A stretch of DNA of 64,000 nt from CAWJMD01 sp963700925 (GTDB taxonomy: Bacteria > Actinomycetota > Actinomycetes > Actinomycetales > CAWJMD01), in contig OY969553.1 in assembly GCA_963700925.1 (NCBI GenBank), forward strand, positions 992,001 through 1,056,000, in the 5' to 3' direction. This document shows positions 33,965 to 41,444 of this stretch, piece after piece. The translations under genes were made by a program, and so were the position numbers. The notes beneath the pieces were generated by a model. That model saw only the letters and a list, made by a program, of their open reading frames with translations, did no database searches and had not been told where the DNA came from. Within the stretch, counting starts at the first letter, position 1; each line of letters starts with the position of its first letter.

Positions 33965-35188
33965 TCAGGGAAGTCGCAGCGTGATGACCACCCGGCGGTT
34001 CTCGGCCTGGCCCTCCGCGGTGTCGTTCGGCGCGGCTGGGGCACTCTCGCCGTAGCCGCGGGTGCTCAGGATCGAGGCGTCGATGCCACCCGAGGTCTGC
34101 AGCCACGTGGCCACAGAGGCAGCGCGGTCCTCCGACAGCGACTGGTTGTAGGCGTCGGTGCCCTTGCTGTCGGTGTGTCCCTCGACGGTGATCTTGGAGC
34201 CCGCCGGCGCCTTGGCGATCTCGGCGGCGATGGCCTGGAGGGTGGGCATCGCGTCCGGCTTGATGTCGGACTTGTCGAACTCGAACAGCACCTCGGCCGG
34301 GGTCACGTAGGCCTGCTGGGTCTCGTCCTCGCGGACTGTCGTGTCAGTGCCCTCCAGCGTGCGCGAGGGCATGCTCGCGCTCTCCACGGACGCAGAGGCC
34401 ATCGAGACGCTGGGCACGCTCGCGGACGGCACGCTCACGCTGGGAGTGCACTCCTGCGAGCCGTCGACCTCGAGGCAGATCCTCGGCCGGAAGAGGGACT
34501 CGCGGAACATCGACGCGCGGAACATCGACTCCCTGAACACCGACTCCCGGAACACCGAGGGGACGAACGTGTCGGTGCCGTCGGCCGGCTGCTCCTGGCA
34601 CTGCTGCTCCACCCGCTCGCCGGCCACGCTGTCGCCTGCCGCGGCGTCCCCTTCGGCCTGCTCGCCGGCGAACAGCTCCTCGCCGTCCACCACCACCGGC
34701 GGAAGGGTGGCGCCGGGGATCCTGGCGCCCGGTAGCTCGGCATCGACGATCTCGACTGCGCCGAAGCACGCTCCGGGCGCCTCGTACCGGATGATGCAGC
34801 CGCCGTCCACGGTGATGGCCGGCAGGGCGAAACCCGGCACGCGGACTCCTGGGATCACGGCGTCACCGAGCCGCTGTTCCGGAGCGCTGAAGTCCTCGAC
34901 CGAGACCGCCGGGATCTCAAGGTCGGGGAGGTCCTCGACCTCCTTGCCGTCGCCGGGCGCGCAGGCCGGGTTCTCCTCCGCCGCGATGGGTTCGGGTGGG
35001 CTCTCGGGCGGCGAGGTGACGGTGGACGTGGAGCCGGCGCTCCCCTCCAGGGCCCGGCTGTCGGAACCAGGCACCCGGTCGTCGTCGGCAGGGACCAGGC
35101 CGCAGCCGCCGGTCAGCGCCAGGCAGGCTGCGACCAGGACTGCCGCTGCGGGCGAGATGAGGCGGTGGGACGCGCGGGTGCTGGACAT
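33965..35188 (-). CDS. OmpA-domain lipoprotein with pentapeptide-like repeats
   Basis: The 407-residue protein has a lipoprotein signal (LALTGGCG), a Ser/Pro/Glu linker, two similar beta segments (around VPGFALPAITVDGG and IPGATLPPVVVDGE), a short run of five S-x-F-R-x units (about residues 210-235), a Ser/Val/Met-rich stretch, and a C-terminal OmpA/MotB peptidoglycan-binding domain (about 290-407; VLFEFDKSDIKPDAMPTL, EGHTDSKGTDAYNQSLSEDR). The OmpA domain lies on the outer face here and would grip peptidoglycan while the lipid holds the membrane. The ATG at 35188 has AGGTAG ahead. It is next to the kinase/sigma pair, with 72 nt between genes. Confidence 0.87.
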   Translation of the reverse strand: MSSTRASHRLISPAAAVLVAACLALTGGCGLVPADDDRVPGSDSRALEGSAGSTSTVTSPPESPPEPIAAEENPACAPGDGKEVEDLPDLEIPAVSVEDFSAPEQRLGDAVIPGVRVPGFALPAITVDGGCIIRYEAPGACFGAVEIVDAELPGARIPGATLPPVVVDGEELFAGEQAEGDAAAGDSVAGERVEQQCQEQPADGTDTFVPSVFRESVFRESMFRASMFRESLFRPRICLEVDGSQECTPSVSVPSASVPSVSMASASVESASMPSRTLEGTDTTVREDETQQAYVTPAEVLFEFDKSDIKPDAMPTLQAIAAEIAKAPAGSKITVEGHTDSKGTDAYNQSLSEDRAASVATWLQTSGGIDASILSTRGYGESAPAAPNDTAEGQAENRRVVITLRLP

Positions 35189-35260
35189 GGGACTACCTCC
35201 TGGGTCTCGGTCGCCCCATCAGTCGTAGCGGCCAGGCGAAAAGTTCCCGGCGGCCCCGGA

Positions 35261-36616
35261 TCATTCGTCAACGGCCGTCAGGGTCAGGCTCGCGTCGAGC
35301 ATCCTGCCGTCCTCGTCGCGGGCGACCAGCACGGCGCGTGTGGTGCCCGGGGAGGTCAGGGTCACCTCCACGGAGCGCGTGTTCGGGTAGGTGTTGCCGT
35401 CCGGCGTGATCCACACCCAGTCGGCCACTCCGTCGACCTCCACCTCGAGAGTCGCCGGCACACCGACCTCCAGCTCCTGCGGGCCGGTGAGAACCACCGT
35501 GGCGTCGCGCTGGCTCGTCTCCACCCGGACCTCGCCGTTCTCGGTCGTCGTCCGGGTCGACGAGCCGTCGTCGCCGGTCGACCGTCCGAGCGTCCAGCCT
35601 GCGAACGCTGCGAGGGCTGCCACGACGACCCCGGCCGCAAGCATTGCTACCAGCGAGGTCCACCGGCGCGGGGCCGGCCGCGCGGGCTGTTCCGCGCCCT
35701 CTGTCGGGGCCTGTGGGAGCGAGGGAGTGAAGGCTGCGGTCACCTCGCGATGCCACAGCTCGGAGGTCGCAGGTCTGTCGTCGGGGCTGCGGCTGAGCCC
35801 TCGCGAGAGCGCGGCGGTGAGAGCGGAGCGGACGGGGACGGGGAGATCTCCGGCTTCCAGCGTCTGGCGCCAGCCACCGTCGTCGCCTGGTGCCTCACCG
35901 GTCAGGAGCCAGACGACCAGGGCGCTGGCCGACCAGATGTCGGCCCGCACGTCGACCCAGCTGCCCCTCTCGCGCTGCTCGGGAGGGGTGAATCCGGCGG
36001 TGCCTCCCGAGACCGTGAGCCCGGAGGCGCGGGCCAGGTCCTTGGACAGGCCGAGATCGGCGACGCAGACACGTTCGTCCGGGCGCAGCACGCGCCCGCC
36101 CTGGGGTGGCTCGGCTGTGGCCGGCTCGTCGTGCGCTGCACCGTTGCCGACCAGGAGCAGGTTGGCGGGGGCCAGGTCACGGTGGACGACTCGTCCGCGG
36201 TGCATGGCCCCCAGGGCGTCCGCGACCGCGTCGACGACGGTGAGCACGTCCTCGGTGGTGGGACGGCGGCCCTCGCTGCGGGCCTGTCCGACACGGGAGG
36301 CGAGGTCGCCACCGTGGGCCAGCTCCAGCACGAGGAAGGGCTGTGCTCGCTCGGTCTGTCCCACGGCGTGCACGTCGAGCACATGGGGGCTGGCGACGCG
36401 GCGCAGCAGCCGGCCCTCGAGGACGAACCGTTCTCGCAAGTCAGGGTCGTGAGCATGGTTCTCGGCCAGCACCTTGACGGCAACGACCGCGTCGAGCCGC
36501 TCGTCGTGTGCCCGGTAGACGGTGGCGAACCCGCCGGTGCCGAGGAGCGCGTCGACGCGGTAGGCGCCGATGCTCTCGGGCAGCGTCGGGCCGCCGCGTG
36601 CGGCGCCTGGAGTCAC
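35261..36616 (-). CDS. Ser/Thr protein kinase, membrane-anchored
   Basis: The 451-residue kinase has the Gly loop GTGGFATVYRAHD, the Lys of VAVKVL, catalytic VVHRDLAPANLLL, metal site ADLGLSKD (DLG in place of DFG) and activation segment GTAGFTPPEQ within residues 10-280. One membrane helix follows (about 340-360, SLVAMLAAGVVVAALAAFAG), then a small extracellular domain rich in beta strands (PKD- or Ig-like; WVWITPDGNTYPN) in place of PASTA repeats. It should phosphorylate cytoplasmic proteins in response to an outside cue. Its ATG at 36616 shares ATGA with the sigma-factor stop, which suggests that the sigma factor and kinase work together. Confidence 0.92.
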   Translation of the reverse strand: MTPGAARGGPTLPESIGAYRVDALLGTGGFATVYRAHDERLDAVVAVKVLAENHAHDPDLRERFVLEGRLLRRVASPHVLDVHAVGQTERAQPFLVLELAHGGDLASRVGQARSEGRRPTTEDVLTVVDAVADALGAMHRGRVVHRDLAPANLLLVGNGAAHDEPATAEPPQGGRVLRPDERVCVADLGLSKDLARASGLTVSGGTAGFTPPEQRERGSWVDVRADIWSASALVVWLLTGEAPGDDGGWRQTLEAGDLPVPVRSALTAALSRGLSRSPDDRPATSELWHREVTAAFTPSLPQAPTEGAEQPARPAPRRWTSLVAMLAAGVVVAALAAFAGWTLGRSTGDDGSSTRTTTENGEVRVETSQRDATVVLTGPQELEVGVPATLEVEVDGVADWVWITPDGNTYPNTRSVEVTLTSPGTTRAVLVARDEDGRMLDASLTLTAVDE

Positions 36617-37311
36617 GACCTCGTCCCGTGGTCGGCGGAGGACAGCATGGCCGCCGCCATGGCGCGGCCTCGGGCGATGCGCGTGCGGACGGTGTTGAGC
36701 TTGACGTCGAGGCGGTCTGCCACCTGCTCGTAGGTCAGGCCTTCGATGTCACGGAGCACAACCGCTTCGCGGTACGGGTCGGGGATCGACGCGATGGCTT
36801 GGTCCAGAACGGTTCTCGTCGCGATGACGGACGAGATGCGGGCGACGTCACCCATGTCGTCGGTGAGGGTGGCCGACCGGCGGCGGCGACGGAGTGCGTC
36901 GACGGCCTTGTTGCGGGCGATCGGGTGGAGCCACGTGGTGAAGCGGCTCTTTCCCTCGTACGAGCCGATGCTCTCGGCCACCGCGATGAGGACTTCTTGG
37001 TTCACGTCGTCGGCGTCTGGCTCGTCGAGCACGAGCGCCATGATCGTCGGGCGCGCCAGGCGGAGGGCGTCGACGGCCCACAGCACGAGTTCGAGGGCCG
37101 TGCGGTCCCCTTCGGCCGCCAGCCCCGCCAGCGGGTCGAGCAGTTCAGCCAGCCGCGCCAGGTCACCCCGGCGCTCGACCAGGTCCTCGCGCAGGGCGCC
37201 GGTCGCCTCGGCGTCCGCCAGGCTCAGCCGCCCCACCAGGCCTTCGTCCACGGCGCTCAGCGTAGGGGGCGGCCCTCCGCTGACCCGGCACACCTCCTCG
37301 GGTGCTGACAC
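36613..37311 (-). CDS. Sigma-70 family (ECF-type) sigma factor
   Basis: The 232-residue protein contains region 2 (DEPDADDVNQEVLIAVAESI, and FTTWLHPIARNKAVDALRRR) and region 4 (PYREAVVLRDIEGLTYEQVA, DRLDVKLNTVRTRIARGR). About 60 residues before region 2 are extra. Region 3 is absent, as in ECF factors. No anti-sigma gene is adjacent; the coupled kinase at 35261-36616 may take that role, known for some ECF groups. GTG at 37311 follows GGAGGG by about 4 nt. Confidence 0.87.
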   Translation of the reverse strand: MSAPEEVCRVSGGPPPTLSAVDEGLVGRLSLADAEATGALREDLVERRGDLARLAELLDPLAGLAAEGDRTALELVLWAVDALRLARPTIMALVLDEPDADDVNQEVLIAVAESIGSYEGKSRFTTWLHPIARNKAVDALRRRRRSATLTDDMGDVARISSVIATRTVLDQAIASIPDPYREAVVLRDIEGLTYEQVADRLDVKLNTVRTRIARGRAMAAAMLSSADHGTRS

Positions 37312-37349
37312 GTTGCCCTCCGGTGAACCCGTCTGCGTCGCCTTCTGGG

Positions 37350-38762
37350 TCAGGCAGCGTGGTGGCGTAGTGCAAGCTCGATGCGCGCCTCGATTGATGA
37401 GGCCAGGTCGATCCGCATTGCACGTTGCAGACGTGTTGCTCCTGCCGGGTTCTCGCGTGGCGCTTCTGGGTATCCGAGTGGTGGTGGTGCGGTGGAGTGG
37501 TAGGTGTGGCCGGTGGGTGTGGTGACCACGGTGGTGCCGGTGCTGGTGTCGGTCTGGTCGTCGTGGGTGCGGGTGGTGGTCCAGCCGTGGGTTTCCTTGG
37601 TCTGGTTGCAGTGTTCGCAGAGTCCTTGGCCGTTGGCCAGGGTGGTGGGGCCGCCGTGGTGGTGCGGCCGGATGTGGTCGTGGTGTCTGATCGGGGCGTC
37701 GCAGCAGGGGGTGGCGCAGGTTTGGTCGGTCAGGGTGATCAGGTCGGCTAGGCCTTTGGGGAAGAGTCGGTGTCGGGACTCGAGCGCGACCAGCCGGGTT
37801 CGGTCGGGGTTGGTGTAGAGCCGCCGGATCCAGGCTGTGCCGCGTTCGGTGGCGGCGGCGACCAGGGCCCGCGCTACTGGTGCCGGCACCGGTCCGTGCC
37901 CGGGGACGCTGCCGGGTTGGTCACCGCCGGCGAACAGGGTGGTGTCGGTGATCACCAGCTGCACCTTGACCGGGACCGGGTCGGCGTGGCTGCGGCCGGT
38001 GACCCGTTCGATCAGGGTGTCGGCCATCACCTGCCCCCGGGTCCTGGCGTCACCGGATGCGGCCGCGGTCTTGGCGGCGGCGTCCAGGGCGGCGTAGACC
38101 GCGACCCCCTCGGCGACGGGTAGGTGCCCGGTCAGCCAGGTCATGGTGTCCGGCGCCGGCCGGATCGAGACCCGCCGGTCCTTGGCCGCCTTCGACGCCC
38201 GCGCCGCCGCCGCGGCCGGGTCCAGCTCCTGCGCCACCCCACGCGCGGCCCGGGTCAGGGCCCGCTCCCCGATCCCCGGCGCGGCCAGCATCGGCCGGAG
38301 CCGGGCGTCCACCTCCCGCCGATCAGCCACAGACAGGACCGCGGTCTCACGGACCAGGCAGGTCGCGGCCCACTCCCCGATATCACCACGACTCAACGCC
38401 GCCAACGTGTGCGGCATCTCCGCCGTCAACGCCGCCGCCAACCCGAGCAGCCGGCCACCGCGAGCCGGGGACTCCCGCCGCGCCAACGCGACCTGATCAC
38501 CGACCCCACGACCAAGCCGCTGCCGCCGCACCCCGGCCGCTTCCTGGCCGGCGCGTTGGGACGCCGCGAACGCCGCCGTCACCCGCGCCTGCGCCGCCGC
38601 CGCGGCCCGCTTCAACCGCTCCAGCGCCGCGATCTGATCGATCCGCTCCCCATCGTCCACCTCGTCCACCTCGATCGCGGCGACGTTCCCGAGCTGCGCC
38701 GTCAGGGACCGCAACTCGGCGGAGTCCAATGGTGCAACAGTTTTCGCATCCTGCTCGAACAT
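37350..38762 (-). CDS. DUF222/HNH endonuclease-domain protein (13E12 family)
   Basis: The 470-residue protein has the long DUF222 helical region (about residues 1-330) and a C-terminal HNH nuclease motif with zinc-type cysteines: TCATPCCDAPIRHHDHIRPH, then NGQGLCEHCNQTKE. It belongs to the 13E12 repeat family common in actinobacteria, whose role is not settled; members were found among LexA targets in mycobacteria. The ATG at 38762 is chosen because the family usually begins MFE. A TAGTGT box lies 7 nt upstream, so the mRNA looks leaderless, and a near-perfect SOS box covers the start (38755-38770). Confidence 0.9.
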   Translation of the reverse strand: MFEQDAKTVAPLDSAELRSLTAQLGNVAAIEVDEVDDGERIDQIAALERLKRAAAAAQARVTAAFAASQRAGQEAAGVRRQRLGRGVGDQVALARRESPARGGRLLGLAAALTAEMPHTLAALSRGDIGEWAATCLVRETAVLSVADRREVDARLRPMLAAPGIGERALTRAARGVAQELDPAAAAARASKAAKDRRVSIRPAPDTMTWLTGHLPVAEGVAVYAALDAAAKTAAASGDARTRGQVMADTLIERVTGRSHADPVPVKVQLVITDTTLFAGGDQPGSVPGHGPVPAPVARALVAAATERGTAWIRRLYTNPDRTRLVALESRHRLFPKGLADLITLTDQTCATPCCDAPIRHHDHIRPHHHGGPTTLANGQGLCEHCNQTKETHGWTTTRTHDDQTDTSTGTTVVTTPTGHTYHSTAPPPLGYPEAPRENPAGATRLQRAMRIDLASSIEARIELALRHHAA

Positions 38763-38770
38763 GTGTACGA
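38755..38770. promoter_or_regulatory. LexA-type SOS box over the DUF222/HNH start codon
   Basis: TCGAAC-ATGT-GTACGA matches the actinobacterial SOS consensus TCGAAC-N4-GTTCGA at 11 of 12 defined positions. It covers the start codon and reaches the first base of the -10 element, so bound LexA would block transcription. Confidence 0.8.
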
Positions 38771-38867
38771 CACTATCAGTCCGTCCCGACAACCGGGGAA
38801 GTTCTCCACAGCGGGCCGGCTGGCGAGGGACGGCAGGTGCGAGACGACCGGTGACCGGCCCGCGTGC

Positions 38868-39043
38868 GGCCGCTCCGAGCCGGACCAGCGCACAGCGTCG
38901 CCAACGCCGACGCACATCACCAGGACCCACCGACGCACCGACCAACTACCCACCCTGGACTCGTCCAGCCCACACAAACATCGCCCGACTGTGTGGGCTG
39001 CACGAGCCAGCCACAGGGACGACGTGGGCAGCAAGAGCAAGGG
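38868..39043. repeat. Diverged intergenic repeat, copy 1
   Basis: About 175 bp of non-coding sequence that recurs about 214 bp downstream. The best conserved 120 bp start at GGACCCACCGACGCACC (38923). Inside lies a hairpin with arms CAGCCCACACA and TGTGTGGGCTG extended by CTCGT/ACGAG through one mismatch, and a 13-nt loop. Confidence 0.75.
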
Positions 39044-39083
39044 GACGTACGCCGGTCGCCAGTGATCTGTGCATCTTGGTAGC

Positions 39084-39259
39084 CGCGACCAGCCGGACCT
39101 GGACACTGCACCGCCCGCGTCGGCACGCCCCACCGCGGACCCACCGACGCACCGACCAACTGCCCAAGGTGTGACTCGTCCAGCCCACACAACCATCGCC
39201 TGACTCTGTGGGCTGCACGAGCCAGCCACAGAGACGATGTCGGTGGGAGGAGCAAGGGG
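39084..39259. repeat. Diverged intergenic repeat, copy 2
   Basis: The second copy matches copy 1 closely from 39137 to 39259, less so before that. Its hairpin is shorter (CAGCCCACA against TGTGGGCTG) and ends 15 nt before the GNAT gene stop. Together with copy 1 it fills the 512-bp gap between the HNH and GNAT genes; no gene is visible there. Confidence 0.75.
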
Positions 39260-39274
39260 GGTGACGACCAGTCC

Positions 39275-40228
39275 TCAGCCGGAGTTCGTGGTCTTGATGA
39301 GCGGCGCGTCGCGCGAGAGCTCCCGGAACCCCACGCTGTAGTACAGCCCACGCGCGTTGGGATGCCCAGGCGCACCCAGGCAGACGACCGTCATGTGGGT
39401 GGCCCCGGCTGCGCGCGCCAGCTGCATCCCGTGCAGGAGCATCGCCCGTCCCAGCCCCAGACGCCGGTAGTCCGGATGCGTCCCGACCGGCTCGAACTGG
39501 GCGGTCTTGTTCGCTTCGTCGAGCCACATGATCGTCGAGGACGCCATCGTCCCGTCGGGCGCCTCCACCAGGACGTGCAGGTCGCCGCGATACCCCGCCG
39601 CCTGCCGGACACCCTCGTAGCCCTCCGCCGTGTACGTCGACGGAGCCCAGGCGTCCAGATGGGCCTGGACCGCGGCCTCCGGCCCGGCCTCGTCGGCGGT
39701 GCGGAACCGGAACCCGTCCGGCAGAAGCGGCTGTTCCACGTCGAGGAGGTCCCGCTCGTTGAGCTGGGTCCATGACCCGGTGTCGCCCAGCGAGGCCGGG
39801 TCGGTGTCGTAGCCGTGAGCCGCCCACCGCTTCAGGGCGAACTCGTCGGCGCCGCTTGGCGTCACGGCGCGCTCGGCGTCCCCCGCCGTGACGTCGTACC
39901 AGTCGATCATCTCGTCCAGCAGCCCAGCGTGGTCGGGATGGACCTGATACGTCAGCAGGGCGCCCGTGACGTCCTTCACCGACCCGTCGCTCCGCCTCAC
40001 CTGGTGCGGAAGAAAGGTCCAGCCCCACGCCACCAGATCCCCGCCGGAGGACCACAGCCGACGCAGCCAGCCTGAGCCGTGGCTGGCGTGCCCCTTGCCC
40101 CAGATCCAGGCCAGCTCACCGAACGACGCGTCGCTGTTCACCAGGTCCGGGCGGACGGCGGTGACCCGCTGCGCCAGGCCCTGCATGAGCTCCACGTCCG
40201 CCGCGGTCACGAGCTCTTTGTTGGTCAT
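39275..40228 (-). CDS. GNAT-family N-acetyltransferase
   Basis: The 317-residue protein has a C-terminal GNAT domain (residues about 170-310) with the acetyl-CoA loop THPDYRRLGLGRAMLLHGM and a late strand GLYYSVGFREL. The N-terminal 150 residues form a second, divergent GNAT-like or substrate domain (GWGWTFLPHQVRRSDGSVKD, VHPDHAGLLDEMIDWYD). Such two-domain proteins often modify small molecules or aminoglycoside-like compounds; no substrate can be named. The ATG at 40228 begins MTNKELV after a poor ribosome site. Confidence 0.83.
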   Translation of the reverse strand: MTNKELVTAADVELMQGLAQRVTAVRPDLVNSDASFGELAWIWGKGHASHGSGWLRRLWSSGGDLVAWGWTFLPHQVRRSDGSVKDVTGALLTYQVHPDHAGLLDEMIDWYDVTAGDAERAVTPSGADEFALKRWAAHGYDTDPASLGDTGSWTQLNERDLLDVEQPLLPDGFRFRTADEAGPEAAVQAHLDAWAPSTYTAEGYEGVRQAAGYRGDLHVLVEAPDGTMASSTIMWLDEANKTAQFEPVGTHPDYRRLGLGRAMLLHGMQLARAAGATHMTVVCLGAPGHPNARGLYYSVGFRELSRDAPLIKTTNSG

Positions 40229-40286
40229 GGTGCGCAACTGTGTCGGGACTCGGCACAGCCGTCGAACCGATTCCCGGGGTTCGCCG

Positions 40287-41440
40287 TCAGAGGGTGGGCC
40301 GCCTCCGCGTGGCGACCACCACCGCACCGGCACCAGCCATCAGCAGGATGCCCGCGAGCGCAACCTGAGCCGTGACGGGAGCGCCCGTGGCCGCCAGCGC
40401 AGCGCGAGCCGCGCGGGCAGTCCAGTTCACGACCGCACGAGGCGAGACCACCGTCAGCTCCACGCCGTTGGAAGCCACTGCGCCGCCGTCGTTCTCGACG
40501 AAGGCACGCACCCAGAGACCGTCCTGCGTCGACCTGACGTTGTCGAGGGTCAGGGTGGTGCCCGTCTCACCCGCGAGGACGGACCAGACGGCGCTCGTCG
40601 CTGGACATCTGCCACTGGATCGCCGGGGCGGGGTCGCCCGACGCCGCGACGGTGAAGCTTGCGTCGTCGCCGGCATCGACGGTCACAGCCACTGGCGCCG
40701 TGACGATCACGGTACCGAGGCCTCGACCAACAGGTGCGCGGTCGTGCTCGCGACGGTGCCGCCGCCGTTCGTCGCCAGGGCGCGCGCATGGAAGCCGTTG
40801 TCGCCCGTCGTGACGCCCGCCAGCACGAGCTCGGCGTCGGTGGCGTCGTCGACGTCGGTCCAGGTGACCTCGTCCACCGATGTCTGCCACTGGATCGTCG
40901 GGGTCGGCTCTCCCTCGACGGTGACGCTGAACGTGGCGTCCTTGCCCGAGGTGACGGTCACGTCGTGGGGTCCGGTGAGGGACGGAGCAAGAGCCCGACG
41001 CTGAGAAGGGCCGGCTCGCTCTCCGTCGTGCCGCCGGCGTTGGTGACCACGGCCCGAGCGAGCAGACCGTCGTCCGCAGTGGTGACGCCCTCGAGCAGCA
41101 GGTCGGTGCCGGTAGCGCCGACGACGTCGGTCCAGACGACGTCGTCCGTCGACGACTGCCACTGGACGGTGGGTGTGGGGTCACCGGTGACGGGTGACGG
41201 TGAACGTGGCGTCGTCGCCCGAGGTGACCGTCACGTCGGCCGGGCCAGTAACGCCCGCGGCGAGCGGCTCGACGGTCAGCTCGGCGGAGTCGGTCGGCTG
41301 GGTGCCCTCGGCGTTCGTGTACTGCGCTCGGACGAGGAGGCCGTCGTCGGCGTAGGCGACGTCCGGCAGGGTCAGGGTGTTGCTGGTGGCGCCGCCGACG
41401 GGCGACCAGGTCGTTCCGTCGGTCGAGCTCTCCCAGAGTG
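40287..41440 (-). pseudogene. Decayed Ig-like-repeat cell-wall-anchored protein
   Basis: Four Ig-like repeats are readable only by switching frame four times. Each has a DVTVTSGKDATF-type strand and an IQWQTSVDEVTWTDV-type core. One-base indels lie near 41205, 40990, 40725 and 40600. The C-terminus has an LAATGAP sortase-like motif, a membrane helix and a basic tail RRRPTL. There is no start: the 5' end (WESSTDGTTWSPV) begins inside a repeat, within about 10 nt of the guaA stop. It is the remnant of a large surface protein truncated at the guaA boundary. Neighbouring guaA (1.65 kb) and the GNAT gene are intact, so true decay is more likely than a local error cluster. Confidence 0.85.
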
Positions 41441-41444
41441 ACCC

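Noticed and set aside
37425..38860. Long open frames on the plus strand across the DUF222/HNH gene
   Set aside because: They are GC-skewed shadows of the real minus-strand gene; they have no domain match or ribosome site.
38868..39259. CRISPR array suspected from the repeated segments
   Set aside because: Only two long diverged copies exist, without short regular repeats and spacers, and no cas genes are present.
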